Positions 36,278-45,301 of a DNA stretch of 64,000 nucleotides are shown one piece after another. The notes below the pieces were generated by a model. It was not told where the DNA came from, ran no database searches, and worked only from the letters and a program-made list of their open reading frames with translations. The position numbers and the translations under genes were made by a program. Within the stretch, counting starts at the first letter, position 1. Every line of letters starts with the position of its first letter. Source of the DNA: Nitrospira sp. (GTDB taxonomy: Bacteria; Nitrospirota; Nitrospiria; Nitrospirales; Nitrospiraceae); the NCBI GenBank assembly GCA_005116745.1, contig SWDS01000003.1:1-64000 (forward strand). The letters run 5' to 3'.

Positions 36278-37744
36278 TCAATATCGCGTCATCCATGTAC
36301 CAGGGGCACGATAGACCACGGGCAATCCACGATAGAGCCCTCGACTGAGATCGTGGTCATACCACACCTCCAGTGTGCTTCCTGAGCTTGCAGAGGTAAT
36401 CGTCCCACCTGCTGCCACGGCTCCATACACTCGGACTCTTCCGGCTATCGTCATATCCCCGCTTGCGTGGAGCACCCCGTTGACATGCACGCCCGAGAGT
36501 TGAACGGGCGTCCGAGCGATAGCGGTCCCCTGATCTGACAGAGGACTCAGGACCTTGATGGACTGTCCTGATCCACTGGGAGCAAGCACAATGTGGCCTT
36601 GCACAACCGCCATGCCTTCAAAGTACGGATCCTGTAATCTGACCACCCCGAGATTGTCCAGGCGGGGGGCCGTCTGATCGAGCGTGTCAATGAAGATCAG
36701 ACCCTGCTGATCCCCGTTTCCCTGTGATCGGAATACCTCGTCAGGGGAGATGCCACGTCCTGGTTCGACAATACCTTGCGGATACAGAAGGCCTTCGCGA
36801 TCAATGGCGAAATAGCGACCGAATCGTTTTGCCACTCGCTTGAGGTGCTCATAGGGCCACTGATCAAGGCCAACGCCAGGAGTCGGATTCTGACCTATGT
36901 GAAGGTTGTGGGGGAAACTGGGAGTCTGTTGGGATGCTACATGTGTCATCTGAACCGTCCCGCCTATCCACGCTTCCGCCCATCGATCTTCTCGTGGCAT
37001 CATTTCGTCATAGGCCTGCCCGGTGACTGGAGCAAGCGCACTCTTCAGTGGGATCTCATCAAGCTGTGAGAGAATCAGATCACCCCCTACCTTTAACTCA
37101 CCCCAATGCACAGAGACAGGTGACTCACTTCCTGGCTGGAAGCGGCCGAGCTGCCGACCCACCTGCACAGCGGCTCTTAACGGCGGTACGTCCAGCGCGC
37201 CCAACTGCATGAGGATCGATTGCCGAACCGGGGGATTGGTATGTGTTACAACCGTGGTGTCGATCGTACACAGAAGGCCCGGCTTTGACGGCGCATAGAC
37301 TTTGACATCTTCCATCTGTCCTACATGGGCCATGGTGCGAAACATCCCTATCTCGGGATCATTCAATAGTCTGTTATCCGCGGGATTGGCTGCCTGTAAC
37401 CGGACATCCGGCTGATCCGCCGTGCCCACGAATTGTGATCGGCCAGACGCATCAAAGAAGGATGGTGCTCCTTCCCTATCGCGATGTCTCTTTTCACGAA
37501 GAAACGACAGTTGAGGTAAGTCCGTCGTTGTCTGGGGACTGTGAAACCAGGCCACCACCAACTCACCGGCTCCATCGGCCAGTTGTTGGGCAACCGATGC
37601 CTGGTTTGCTAATCCAGCACTGACGACCTCTTGTCCGGCGAGATTGAGAAGCGTTGCACCCAACAGCGAGAGCATGAGCGCGACGATCATCGCTCCCAGA
37701 AGCGCAATTCCCTGCTGACCATCTTTGATAGTCCAATAGAACAT
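36278..37744 (-). CDS. long PilX-like pilin-related protein
   Basis: A 488-residue protein beginning with a prepilin-like segment: QQG then IALLGAMIVALMLSLLGATL, with Gly instead of Glu at mature position 5. AGGAGTG precedes the ATG. The rest is a large beta-rich domain of unknown fold with a repeated TI(A/T)G-like segment near 420-460. By position (after fimT-, pilV-, pilW-like genes) it is the PilX counterpart of the second cassette, but it is more than twice the usual size. It may carry an adhesive head. Confidence 0.6.
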   Translation of the reverse strand: MFYWTIKDGQQGIALLGAMIVALMLSLLGATLLNLAGQEVVSAGLANQASVAQQLADGAGELVVAWFHSPQTTTDLPQLSFLREKRHRDREGAPSFFDASGRSQFVGTADQPDVRLQAANPADNRLLNDPEIGMFRTMAHVGQMEDVKVYAPSKPGLLCTIDTTVVTHTNPPVRQSILMQLGALDVPPLRAAVQVGRQLGRFQPGSESPVSVHWGELKVGGDLILSQLDEIPLKSALAPVTGQAYDEMMPREDRWAEAWIGGTVQMTHVASQQTPSFPHNLHIGQNPTPGVGLDQWPYEHLKRVAKRFGRYFAIDREGLLYPQGIVEPGRGISPDEVFRSQGNGDQQGLIFIDTLDQTAPRLDNLGVVRLQDPYFEGMAVVQGHIVLAPSGSGQSIKVLSPLSDQGTAIARTPVQLSGVHVNGVLHASGDMTIAGRVRVYGAVAAGGTITSASSGSTLEVWYDHDLSRGLYRGLPVVYRAPGTWMTRY

Positions 37745-37754
37745 GTCTTCACTC

Positions 37755-38513
37755 CTATGATCGAAGGCTCACTTCCCGCATCATTCGATGCAGGGAGTGA
37801 TGCGACTCAATTTCAAGCACGACTCGCTTCACGAGCGATGGCTGCTGGGTGACATGCCCCTGCTCGTCCCAATACGAAAAATGTAGATCTTCCACATCTC
37901 CGATGAGCGTATTCGCTCCCCCATCGACCATCCGCATGAGGTTCACTGTTCCGTTTTCATTTCGTTTGGTGTAATAACCCACCCGATTGTTGACTTCCAC
38001 AAAGGCACCAGCGGGAAAAGACGAGGCTACCGGCTCAGTTAAGGTCAGCTGATAGTGCTGCCCTGACCTGGAGAGTCGATGGTTTTCGCAGGCCTGCTGA
38101 CCACAAATGATGACGGTCTTTCCCTCACTCCATCCCCTGCCATCCTGCACCGGAATAACTGATTGCCCCGGCATAACCGGACCAGTTGTCATCGTTCGAT
38201 GGGCGTTGATATTGGCGTGAAAGCGAAATGCATCCGAAGTTGTTGAGACGATCGACTCGGCAACCGCCAAACGAGCCTCTTGTTCGAACACCTCTAGCCC
38301 TAGTCGGAGGTCTTGCTGGTGTCTCAGATCCTTTTGCTGTTTGCTCGCATGCACCTGCGCAACATTGAAGGCATTCAACGCTGCAGCCAATACGATCACT
38401 CCGGCCGTCAAACTGACCATCAATTCGGTTAGACACACTCCACTCTTGCCGAATAGAAGGCCGATGGAGCGCCGGCTCCGCCTGGCCAACCTGGTGGCAT
38501 CTTCTTGATTCAT
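37755..38513 (-). CDS. pilW: PilW-like minor pilin, second cassette
   Basis: A 252-residue prepilin-like protein. The site GKSG precedes VCLTELMVSLTAGVIVLAAA with Glu5 present. The helix continues with LGLEVFEQEARLA, resembling PilW (LE.MAREIR-like spacing). A single cysteine pair (ICGQQACENH) lies in the globular part. The start overlaps the pilV-like stop (ATGA), so the cassette is one transcript. Confidence 0.75.
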   Translation of the reverse strand: MNQEDATRLARRSRRSIGLLFGKSGVCLTELMVSLTAGVIVLAAALNAFNVAQVHASKQQKDLRHQQDLRLGLEVFEQEARLAVAESIVSTTSDAFRFHANINAHRTMTTGPVMPGQSVIPVQDGRGWSEGKTVIICGQQACENHRLSRSGQHYQLTLTEPVASSFPAGAFVEVNNRVGYYTKRNENGTVNLMRMVDGGANTLIGDVEDLHFSYWDEQGHVTQQPSLVKRVVLEIESHHSLHRMMREVSLRS

Positions 38514-38983
38514 CGTTGCCCCACAAAGTTTGGGTTGGTTCGAATGGTTGCCACCTGCACTTCTCTCTTGTGGCCGTTAAGGCCTGAGTAGGACGCGACC
38601 GCTTGTATCCTCACCATGGTGGCGGAACGCAGTGGCCCTGGATGTTCAGCTTCAATCGTCCACACGACCGTCACCCCGTCACGCTCGTAGCCGGCTGTGT
38701 AGATCCCATCACCCGCCGTTATGTCAGAGCCTTGGCCATCATCGGCCATAAGCGTTTCTGGAATACCATCGTGATCGAGGTCATCGTCCAGAAGAGACTG
38801 CCAGCGAACGGACCGCTTGGCTTCCAGCCGTGCCTGGGCCAACTCGATTGCCTTGCTGTTCAAGCCGCCCTGTCGTATGTGCCTGGACGACACCTCCACT
38901 GCGCCCAGGGTACCCATCAGCGCAACTCCTGCAATCACCATCGCTACCATCACTTCGATCAGACTGAAACCATCATTCTTCAT
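38510..38983 (-). CDS. pilV: PilV-like minor pilin, second cassette
   Basis: A 157-residue prepilin-like protein starting at ATG 38983, which has GAGG at six bases; the ATG at 38995 lacks a ribosome site. Cleavage NDG precedes FSLIEVMVAMVIAGVALMG (Glu5), then KAIELAQARLEAKRS, characteristic of PilV/GspI. The globular region is acidic (DLDHDGIPETLMADDGQG), possibly calcium-binding. Overlaps both neighbours, hence one operon. Confidence 0.8.
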   Translation of the reverse strand: MKNDGFSLIEVMVAMVIAGVALMGTLGAVEVSSRHIRQGGLNSKAIELAQARLEAKRSVRWQSLLDDDLDHDGIPETLMADDGQGSDITAGDGIYTAGYERDGVTVVWTIEAEHPGPLRSATMVRIQAVASYSGLNGHKREVQVATIRTNPNFVGQR

Positions 38984-38991
38984 TGTTCGCC

Positions 38992-39423
38992 TCATAGGAG
39001 TGAGACCCGGCCCGTGATGCTCACAGTGAGCTGCTGGGTCTGCCCTTCTAGACTGTGAAGTTCAATCGTCGTGGCACTGGCCGAGCGTCCGTTTGGATGG
39101 AAGAGGATTTCCGGCCCTGCGCTGGGCTCTTCGATCACAATCCCCGTTCCTCCATAGTGATACGTGTGATGCGTGGTCTCAGTGTTGACGAACTGAGTAG
39201 TAAGGGCCTGCTGTTCTAGATCGACGATGATTCGAACACGATCTCGATAGGTCATGGCTAGCTGTCGAGCAAGGCGCAGTTCCGAAGCGATTTCTTCGGT
39301 CGTACAACGGACCTGAGTGCGCGAGTTGAGGACCGAGTAGTTGGGGAGGGCCATCGTGGCGACTATCCCTATAATCGCCACGACCACCATGAGCTCCATC
39401 AATGTCTTGCCTTCTTGTTTCAT
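38992..39423 (-). CDS. fimT: GspH/FimT-like minor pilin, second cassette
   Basis: A 143-residue prepilin-like protein with site KQEG followed by KTLMELMVVVAIIGIVATMA (Glu5) and the FimT pattern IASELRLARQLAMTYRDRVRI. CAGGAG precedes the ATG at 39423. It is the promoter-proximal gene of the second minor-pilin cassette (fimT, pilV, pilW, pilX-like, then pilB). Confidence 0.8.
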   Translation of the reverse strand: MKQEGKTLMELMVVVAIIGIVATMALPNYSVLNSRTQVRCTTEEIASELRLARQLAMTYRDRVRIIVDLEQQALTTQFVNTETTHHTYHYGGTGIVIEEPSAGPEILFHPNGRSASATTIELHSLEGQTQQLTVSITGRVSLL

Positions 39424-39719
39424 ACTCTCCTGACAATGTCTGCACTGGTTTGGTAGTGCGACGCTATCTCAAAACTCGTGCCACTCGTAATTGAGGCCTC
39501 CATAGATTGACTCCAAATCAAGCGAGGGCTGACAAAAGGTACCTAAGCTATTGAATCGATGGAACCAAATAGCGCGAATAGAAGAACGGTTCAGGATGAT
39601 CAGGAAGGCATATCGTCTCGATGGAAGGAAATGATCGTAGATAGGAGTAGTACCTCAAGAGATACAGTTCTTGACAGAAGAGATACAGTACGAAATGGGG
39701 GGATCGGCCAGGAGAGCCG
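39424..39719. other. intergenic region upstream of the second minor-pilin cassette
   Basis: No gene is supported in these 296 bp between fimT and pilD. A short direct repeat AAGAGATACAGT occurs twice about 22 bases apart near 39657-39690, with TTGACA between the copies on the plus strand. The region should hold the promoter of the fimT-led cassette, but no convincing minus-strand promoter boxes were found. Confidence 0.4.
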
Positions 39720-40505
39720 TTATCCGGCCAATAGCCCTTGATACCAATCAAGGAGAAACTGGCCAAAGAAGAGTGAAACCAGCGCACCACAAACCAGAAA
39801 CGGTCCGAAGGGAATATAGTCTTCTCGCTTGATCACCTGTGTGGCGATCAATGTAAGCCCCACAAGTGATCCCAGCAACGACCCTACCATGATCGTCATC
39901 AGGGCAGGCTTCCATCCCAGAAACGCACCTATCATCGCCAGAAGCTTGATGTCCCCTCCCCCCATCCCCTCCTTGCCAAAGAGATAGGGGCTGGCCCACG
40001 CTAAAAGCCACAGGATTCCACCTCCGACGAGAACTCCCAACATGCTATCCAGGAAGCCAAGAGGTAGAATGGTCGCGGCACAGACGAGGCCCACAATGAT
40101 CCCTGGAAAGGTTACGGCATTGGGGATGATCTTATGAGAAAGATCCGTCCCAGCTACCACAAGGAGGGCTGAATAGAGCAAGCAGTACGCCGCTGTAGCC
40201 CAGCTTGGGCCGAAGAACCAGAAGAGCCCTACATAACCTAAGGCATTCAGGATCTCGACCATGGGATAGCGAAAAGGAATGCGTACGCCACAATGCCTGC
40301 ACTGTCCAGCCAACACCACGTAACTGACGATGGGAATGTTATCGTACCAGGCAATGAGATGGGTGCATCTTGGACAATGAGAGCCAGGCCATGCAATCGA
40401 TTCCTGCCGTGGTAACCGGTAGATACAGACGTTGAGAAAACTGCCGATGAGGGCGCCAAAAAGTCCGGCAATCAGGAGCAGGAACAGGATTGGTCCGTCA
40501 TGCAT
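39720..40505 (-). CDS. pilD: prepilin peptidase/N-methyltransferase PilD
   Basis: A 261-residue A24-family membrane peptidase. The N-terminal methylation domain has the zinc motif CPRCTHLIAWYDNIP with a second pair CRHCG. The two catalytic aspartates are in AGTDLSHKIIPN and GMGGGDIKLLAM. About eight membrane helices. It cleaves the Gly-aromatic leader site of all the prepilins encoded in this region and methylates the new N-terminus. Standard length and complete. Confidence 0.95.
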   Translation of the reverse strand: MHDGPILFLLLIAGLFGALIGSFLNVCIYRLPRQESIAWPGSHCPRCTHLIAWYDNIPIVSYVVLAGQCRHCGVRIPFRYPMVEILNALGYVGLFWFFGPSWATAAYCLLYSALLVVAGTDLSHKIIPNAVTFPGIIVGLVCAATILPLGFLDSMLGVLVGGGILWLLAWASPYLFGKEGMGGGDIKLLAMIGAFLGWKPALMTIMVGSLLGSLVGLTLIATQVIKREDYIPFGPFLVCGALVSLFFGQFLLDWYQGLLAG

Positions 40506-40653
40506 AATTGCCCAGAGTTCTTTCCCTACTCAGCAACCCTACTAGGGCCGAAGTGCCTTTCTTTACATTCGTGAAGGATCGTTCCATAATAGCTTTGTTC
40601 GATTATGAGTATACCTGAAGCATAGACCTACGTAGTATGGAGAACTAACCATT

Positions 40654-40932
40654 ATGGCGAAGGCAACTGGAAAGCCACGGCCTCGGAAATCTCTTGCCAA
40701 TCTTGAACCTCCTGCGCGCACAAAGCGGCCTGAGTCGCTCACGTCACGCGAACAGGAAATTTTGGAATTGATCTGGGCGGGATTTAAGAACAAGGAAATC
40801 GGGCAACGGTTGAAGATCAGCGTCAAAACCGTTGAAGCCCACCGCGCCAATATGATGAAAAAAATGCGCGTGTCGAATACGGCTCAACTGCTGAAGATGG
40901 CCATCCAGGGTGGCGCACTCAAGATCCGCTAG
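40654..40932 (+). CDS. stand-alone LuxR/GerE-type HTH protein
   Basis: A 92-residue protein consisting of a basic tail (MAKATGKPRPRK) and a complete GerE HTH (LTSREQEILELIWAGFKNKEIG, then ISVKTVEAHRANMMKKM). There is no receiver or sensor domain, as in small DNA-binding regulators. It is read divergently from pilD and its end overlaps the rlmB end by 14 bp on the opposite strand. Its target may be the pilus genes, but this is only positional. Confidence 0.82.
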   Translation: MAKATGKPRPRKSLANLEPPARTKRPESLTSREQEILELIWAGFKNKEIGQRLKISVKTVEAHRANMMKKMRVSNTAQLLKMAIQGGALKIR

Positions 40933-41707
40933 AGTCAGGCCGGTCCTGGGTTGCTCGGCGTTGACGAACCGCTTCGAAGAGGACGATAGCTGCAGCGGCG
41001 GACACATTCAACGATTCAACCTGGCCGCTCAGAGGAATGCGGACGCATTCATCGCAATGTTGCAAGACGCCAGGTCGGATTCCCGTTCCTTCCCCTCCCA
41101 GAACGAGCCCAACCGGTCCTCGGAGATCGACATCCGTAAATATCTTGTTCGCCGAGGGGATCACCCCGTAGATCCACACTCCAGCCGCCTTTAACGACTC
41201 AATCGATCTGCTCATATTGGTCACGCGCGCAACGGGAATGTGATCGATCGCTCCGGCCGAAGCTTTGGCCACCACTGAAGTCAATCCGGCGGCTCGGCGT
41301 TCGGGAATAAACACTCCGTGGGCACCCGCGCCCTCTGCCGTCCGAAGTACGGCGCCAAGGTTGTGCGGGTCTTCGACTCCATCTAGAATGACTAAGAGCG
41401 GCAGCTCGTTCCGTTGTGCGGCGCGAGCCAGAATCGATTCTTCCGTTTGATAGGCTTTTGCGGCGGCAAAGGCGACGACGCCCTGGTGCTTGCCGTTAGG
41501 AACAAGACGATCGAACGAAGCGAGGGGCTGAACATGAATGGGAACACGCTGAGATCGAGCTAGCTGGACCACATCAGTGAACTGTTTGTCGGTTCGAAGA
41601 ACCAACAGACGTTGCAATGGCCTGTTTCCGGCTTTCAGCGCTTCGCGTACGGCATGGAGGCCGTAGAGAATTTCCTGTGCCTCAGCGCTTCCATCGGGTT
41701 GTGCCAT
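40919..41707 (-). CDS. rlmB: 23S rRNA 2'-O-methyltransferase RlmB/TrmH family
   Basis: A 262-residue SpoU-class enzyme from the ATG at 41707 (GAGG nine bases upstream). An N-terminal L30e-like substrate-binding domain (EILYGLHAVREALKAGNRPL) precedes the knotted catalytic domain with DGVEDPHNLGAVLRTAEG, LGGEGTGIRPGVLQHCD and IPLSGQVESLNVSAAAAI. RlmB methylates G2251 of 23S rRNA; related TrmH enzymes act on tRNA. It overlaps the cysS end by 26 bp, a common pairing. Confidence 0.9.
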   Translation of the reverse strand: MAQPDGSAEAQEILYGLHAVREALKAGNRPLQRLLVLRTDKQFTDVVQLARSQRVPIHVQPLASFDRLVPNGKHQGVVAFAAAKAYQTEESILARAAQRNELPLLVILDGVEDPHNLGAVLRTAEGAGAHGVFIPERRAAGLTSVVAKASAGAIDHIPVARVTNMSRSIESLKAAGVWIYGVIPSANKIFTDVDLRGPVGLVLGGEGTGIRPGVLQHCDECVRIPLSGQVESLNVSAAAAIVLFEAVRQRRATQDRPDSSGS

Positions 41708-43154
41708 CAGGTTTGTCCTCGATGATGATGCCAAGGGATTTGAGCTCTCCCCTGATTTCGTCAGCCCTCTTAAAATCTTTTGCCTTTTTGGCGTCAACTC
41801 GTTCACACACCCTTCGGTTAATTTCAGCATCGGACAAGGACGTAGATGCGAAACCAATCGCGTTTCGAGCTGAGGGGTCCCGTTCTGAATCCACCCTTAT
41901 CCATCCGAACTGCCATGTATCCAATTGAAACAGTCCAAAGTTCCCCCCAAGACTCCGAAACGCTTCTCTGGCGGTTTTGCGTGCAGGTGTAGATACGCCT
42001 TGACTGAGTAGTTTATTGACGTGGCCTTTCATGTCTTGTACGGCAGCGATCGCTTCGGGTGTATTCAGGTCATCATCCATTGCAGAGTGAAACGCAACCC
42101 TACACCGTTCGATCACTTCACGAAGCTCCTCGTCAGCTGCGGTTTTTTCTTCTGGCTCGTCCAATCGTTTAAAGAGATCATAGAACCCATTCAGTGCGTT
42201 CTTTGCCTCTTTCAATGCCTGATCAGAAAAATCGAGCGGCCCGTGGTAATGAGTTGATAGGAGAAAGTATCTGAGAATTTCTCCCGTGATCTCTTCAGGC
42301 CATTCCGACTTCTCGAAAATCTCCCGAATCGTGAAAAAGTTTCCCAGCGACTTTGACATCTTCTCTTTGTTGACCTGCACAAACCCGTTGTGGACCCAAT
42401 AGCGCGCGAATTCTTTTCCTGTCGCTCCGCATGATTGCGCAATCTCGTTCTCATGGTGTGGGAAAATGAGATCCATCCCACCGCCATGGATGTCGAAGGT
42501 TTCACCGAGGTGCCGGATCGACATAGCGGAGCACTCGATATGCCAGCCTGGTCGCCCTAGCCCCCAGGGGCTTTCCCATGTCGGCTCACCGGGCTTACTG
42601 CTCTTCCATAGCGCGAAGTCCATCGCGTGGCGCTTCCGTTTATCCACATCCACACGCGCGCCGGCTTGCAAGTCCTCGAGTCGTCGTTTTGACAGCCGTC
42701 CGTACTCAGGATACTTGGAGACTTCAAAATACACATCCCCGTCCACCACGTACGCCAACCCCTTTTTGACCAATTGTTCTGTGAGTTTGATGATGTCGGC
42801 GATATGCTCCGTGGCCTTCGGCTCCTCCGTCGCAGCTTGGATGCCCAGCTTGCCCATATCCTCATGGTAGGCCTGAATGTATTTGGCCGTCACGGCATCA
42901 CACGAAACACCTTGTTCATGTGCCCGTTTGATGATCTTGTCATCGACATCGGTGAAGTTCTTCACAAAGGTCACCGCATAGCTACTGTATTCCAAGTAAC
43001 GCCGGAGCACGTCGAAAACCAGCGCACTCCGCGCATGGCCGATATGGCAGTAGTCATAGACAGTCACGCCGCACACATACATCCTCACCGTCTTTGGCGC
43101 GATCGGCTCAAACGGCTCCTTCTTTCCCGTCAGCGTATTGTAGATCTTGAGCAT
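41682..43154 (-). CDS. cysS: cysteinyl-tRNA synthetase
   Basis: A 490-residue class I synthetase with the HIGH motif (YDYCHIGHARSALVFD) after MYVCGVTVYD, the zinc ligands in GWHIECSAM and the flanking cysteine/histidine positions, and the KMSKS loop (KEKMSKSLGNFFTI). Length and motifs are standard. It charges tRNA-Cys in the cytoplasm. Co-transcribed with rlmB downstream. Confidence 0.97.
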   Translation of the reverse strand: MLKIYNTLTGKKEPFEPIAPKTVRMYVCGVTVYDYCHIGHARSALVFDVLRRYLEYSSYAVTFVKNFTDVDDKIIKRAHEQGVSCDAVTAKYIQAYHEDMGKLGIQAATEEPKATEHIADIIKLTEQLVKKGLAYVVDGDVYFEVSKYPEYGRLSKRRLEDLQAGARVDVDKRKRHAMDFALWKSSKPGEPTWESPWGLGRPGWHIECSAMSIRHLGETFDIHGGGMDLIFPHHENEIAQSCGATGKEFARYWVHNGFVQVNKEKMSKSLGNFFTIREIFEKSEWPEEITGEILRYFLLSTHYHGPLDFSDQALKEAKNALNGFYDLFKRLDEPEEKTAADEELREVIERCRVAFHSAMDDDLNTPEAIAAVQDMKGHVNKLLSQGVSTPARKTAREAFRSLGGNFGLFQLDTWQFGWIRVDSERDPSARNAIGFASTSLSDAEINRRVCERVDAKKAKDFKRADEIRGELKSLGIIIEDKPDGTTRWKR

Positions 43155-43165
43155 GTGAAGACCCG

Positions 43166-43801
43166 CTATGGAGTGGTGGGGCTACGCTTCGGCCAATGGG
43201 ACCAGAGAAAATACCCGAGAGCAAGCGCCAAGAAAATACCGATGACGATATCGAATTGATGAAAGTAATCCCGAAGATGTTCCCACTGTTCACCCATTTT
43301 CACACCGATATAGGCGAGGAGATAGCACCAGGGCAACGCTCCAACAAAGGTGAAGACGACGAACCGCGGAAAATTCATCTTCACAATGCCAGCCGGGAGC
43401 GAAATGAACGTCCGCACGACCGGGAGCATTCTGCCAAAAAAGACTGCAGCTTCGCCATATTTTGCAAACCAGCGATCGGCCACATCCAGATCGTGGTGCG
43501 AAACCAAGAAATACGGTCCATAGCGCTCTGCAAAGGGTCGTCCTCCCCAGACGCCCGCGTAGTAGGCCACGATCGAACCGAGCACATTGCCGACCGCTCC
43601 GGCCAGCGTGACCCCGAGCATCGTAAACTGCCCGGTCGTGACCAGGTAGCCTGAAAACGGCATGATGATTTCGCTCGGCAGCGGAATGCAGGCACTCTCA
43701 ACGGCCATCGTGAAAAGGATCCCGCCATAGCCAAATCGTGAGATACACGCAATGACAAACCGGCTCAACTCACCGATGATGGTTTCGATCAACCCTCCCA
43801 T
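43166..43801 (-). CDS. DedA-family membrane protein
   Basis: A 211-residue membrane protein with the DedA/VTT motifs FTMAVESACIPLPSEIIMPFSGYLV and the re-entrant FFGRMLPVVRTFISLPAGIVKM with its key arginines. Family members act as lipid scramblases or flippases, including recycling of undecaprenyl phosphate. The ATG at 43801 shares its A with the surE stop (TGATG), indicating translational coupling; the longer frame upstream overlaps surE and is not used. Confidence 0.85.
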   Translation of the reverse strand: MGGLIETIIGELSRFVIACISRFGYGGILFTMAVESACIPLPSEIIMPFSGYLVTTGQFTMLGVTLAGAVGNVLGSIVAYYAGVWGGRPFAERYGPYFLVSHHDLDVADRWFAKYGEAAVFFGRMLPVVRTFISLPAGIVKMNFPRFVVFTFVGALPWCYLLAYIGVKMGEQWEHLRDYFHQFDIVIGIFLALALGYFLWSHWPKRSPTTP

Positions 43802-44613
43802 CACGCCTCTCGTTGCCCGGTACGGCTCGATCGGCGACCACGCGATTGAGATTTCTTGGTCCCCTGGTTCATGATCGGCTCCCACGCGCGGAAATGATCC
43901 AGCACCCCGTGGTGAGTGCTATCCAGGCGGATCGGTGTGATGGAGACAAACCCTTCTTCGATCGCCTCGTGGTCAGCATCCTTACTACGACTCCACGAGA
44001 CCCGCTGACCTGCAATCCAATAATACTTGCGTCCGTGCGGATCAAGTTTTTCAATGATGGGATTATCAAACCGCCTTCGGCTGAGACAGGTGACCCGCAC
44101 CCCTCTCATGCCTCCTCGCGGGCGATCTGGGATATTCACGTTCAGAAGCGTCTCCTCGGGCAGACCATGAGCAAGCACAAGACGCGCGACACGTGCACCA
44201 TAGATCGCGCCAATTTCAAATCGAAATGCCTCCTGCCCTTCTTGCGACACGGCTACGGACGGGATGCCAAGGATGGTTCCTTCCATCGCCGCCGACACGG
44301 TCCCTGAGTACAGCACATCATCGCCGAGGTTGACCCCTTTATTAATACCGGAGACGACAATGGCGGGCGGTTTCGGCATGACTTTCAGTATCGCAAGGTT
44401 CACGCAATCCACCGGGGTCCCATTCACGGCATACGTGCGTGGACTCAGTTGGTGCAGACGTAATGGTTTATGCAATGTCACAGCGTGAGCGACGGCCGTG
44501 CGTTCCCGATCTGGAGCAACAATCCAGACTTCACCGATCGCAGCCAGTGCCTTTGCCAAAGCTGCGATCCCCGGCGATTGGATACCATCATCATTGGTGA
44601 CGAGGATGCGCAT
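43801..44613 (-). CDS. surE: 5'/3'-nucleotidase SurE
   Basis: A 270-residue phosphatase starting [15 protein letters not shown], with the metal-binding NDD and the downstream [25 protein letters not shown] block typical of SurE. It dephosphorylates nucleoside monophosphates and short polyphosphates in stationary phase. About 20 residues of basic C-terminal tail exceed the usual 250-residue length. It starts 15 bp after the tRNA-Pro terminator. Confidence 0.93.
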   Translation of the reverse strand: MRILVTNDDGIQSPGIAALAKALAAIGEVWIVAPDRERTAVAHAVTLHKPLRLHQLSPRTYAVNGTPVDCVNLAILKVMPKPPAIVVSGINKGVNLGDDVLYSGTVSAAMEGTILGIPSVAVSQEGQEAFRFEIGAIYGARVARLVLAHGLPEETLLNVNIPDRPRGGMRGVRVTCLSRRRFDNPIIEKLDPHGRKYYWIAGQRVSWSRSKDADHEAIEEGFVSITPIRLDSTHHGVLDHFRAWEPIMNQGTKKSQSRGRRSSRTGQREA

Positions 44614-44627
44614 GGTTATGCTTCAAC

Positions 44628-44651
44628 AAAAAGAGCTGCCCGAGGCAGCTC
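44628..44651 (-). terminator. Rho-independent terminator of tRNA-Pro
   Basis: On the minus strand a perfect 8-bp stem (GAGCTGCC/GGCAGCTC, 44633-44640 and 44644-44651) with a three-base loop is followed by TTTTT (44628-44632). It lies 70 bp after the tRNA 3' end and just before surE. Confidence 0.9.
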
Positions 44652-44720
44652 CGATATCCGAACCGAGCATTCGGCGAGACTCCGCAACTCCCAATGCTCT
44701 TCATACTGCACAAGGGAAAC

Positions 44721-44797
44721 TGGTCGGGGCGGCGGGATTTGAACCCACGACCACTCGCACCCCAAGCGAGTGCGCTACCGGGCTGCGCTACGCCCCG
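44721..44797 (-). tRNA. tRNA-Pro (anticodon GGG)
   Basis: A 77-nt cloverleaf read on the minus strand. The acceptor CGGGGCG (44791-44797) pairs with CGCCCCG (44725-44731), with discriminator A and an encoded CCA (44721-44723). The anticodon stem-loop is CTCGC-TTGGGGT-GCGAG, giving GGG for CCC/CCU proline codons. The T arm contains GGTTCAAAT. A terminator follows. Confidence 0.95.
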
Positions 44798-44872
44798 ACA
44801 CGTTCATAAATCTGGGCATCCCCATCTTGACCGATGACCAGGGGATTGTTTTCAGTAAACCTACCCTTTTTC

Positions 44873-45223
44873 TCATGCTGAATGCGAGTCGATAATTTTG
44901 AGAATAACTTGAAGATCCCCTCTCAACTTTTTAGCGACCTCTCGTGGACGCACCTTACGAGACGCAGCGCGCCCACGACGTACCCAGTATCGCTTCACAC
45001 CATCGAGGGTATGGCCCTCCTCATAGAGCATCCGCTTGATTTCCAGCACGGTTTCAACATCTCGTTGCACATAGAGGCGTTGATTCCCTCGACTTTTTTT
45101 TGGCTTCAGAAACGTAAACTGAGATTCCCAGAAACGGAGCACATACGCGGGAAGCTTCGTCAGCTGACTCACTTCTCCGATTTTATAGAAAACCTTGCTC
45201 CCCAGCCTGGGTTCAGTTCCCAT
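44873..45223 (-). CDS. MerR-type transcriptional regulator next to ihfA
   Basis: A 116-residue protein from the ATG at 45223 (GAGG six bases upstream). It has a MerR-type winged helix (FYKIGEVSQLTKLPAYVLRFWE), a wing (SRGNQRLYVQRDVETVLEIK) and a short coiled-coil-like C-terminus, without metal-binding cysteines. The same small MerR-type gene sits next to ihfA in many delta-type and Nitrospirota genomes. Its targets are unknown. Confidence 0.85.
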   Translation of the reverse strand: MGTEPRLGSKVFYKIGEVSQLTKLPAYVLRFWESQFTFLKPKKSRGNQRLYVQRDVETVLEIKRMLYEEGHTLDGVKRYWVRRGRAASRKVRPREVAKKLRGDLQVILKIIDSHSA

Positions 45224-45301
45224 GACCGGCCTCACCGTGCGCCTTGTATTGGATTGACGGAGCCGAGCTGGTTGTTGTGTTGACCTGTCTGCTTTGTTTA
45301 C

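Noticed and set aside
39657-39700. Plus-strand TTGACA as a promoter
   Set aside because: No matching -10 box at 16-18 bp and no plus-strand gene follows before 40654.
44498-44809. Plus-strand frame of about 100 codons containing an [16 protein letters not shown]-like tail
   Set aside because: It is the antisense translation of tRNA-Pro and the surE start. This tail is a well-known false ORF produced by tRNA genes.
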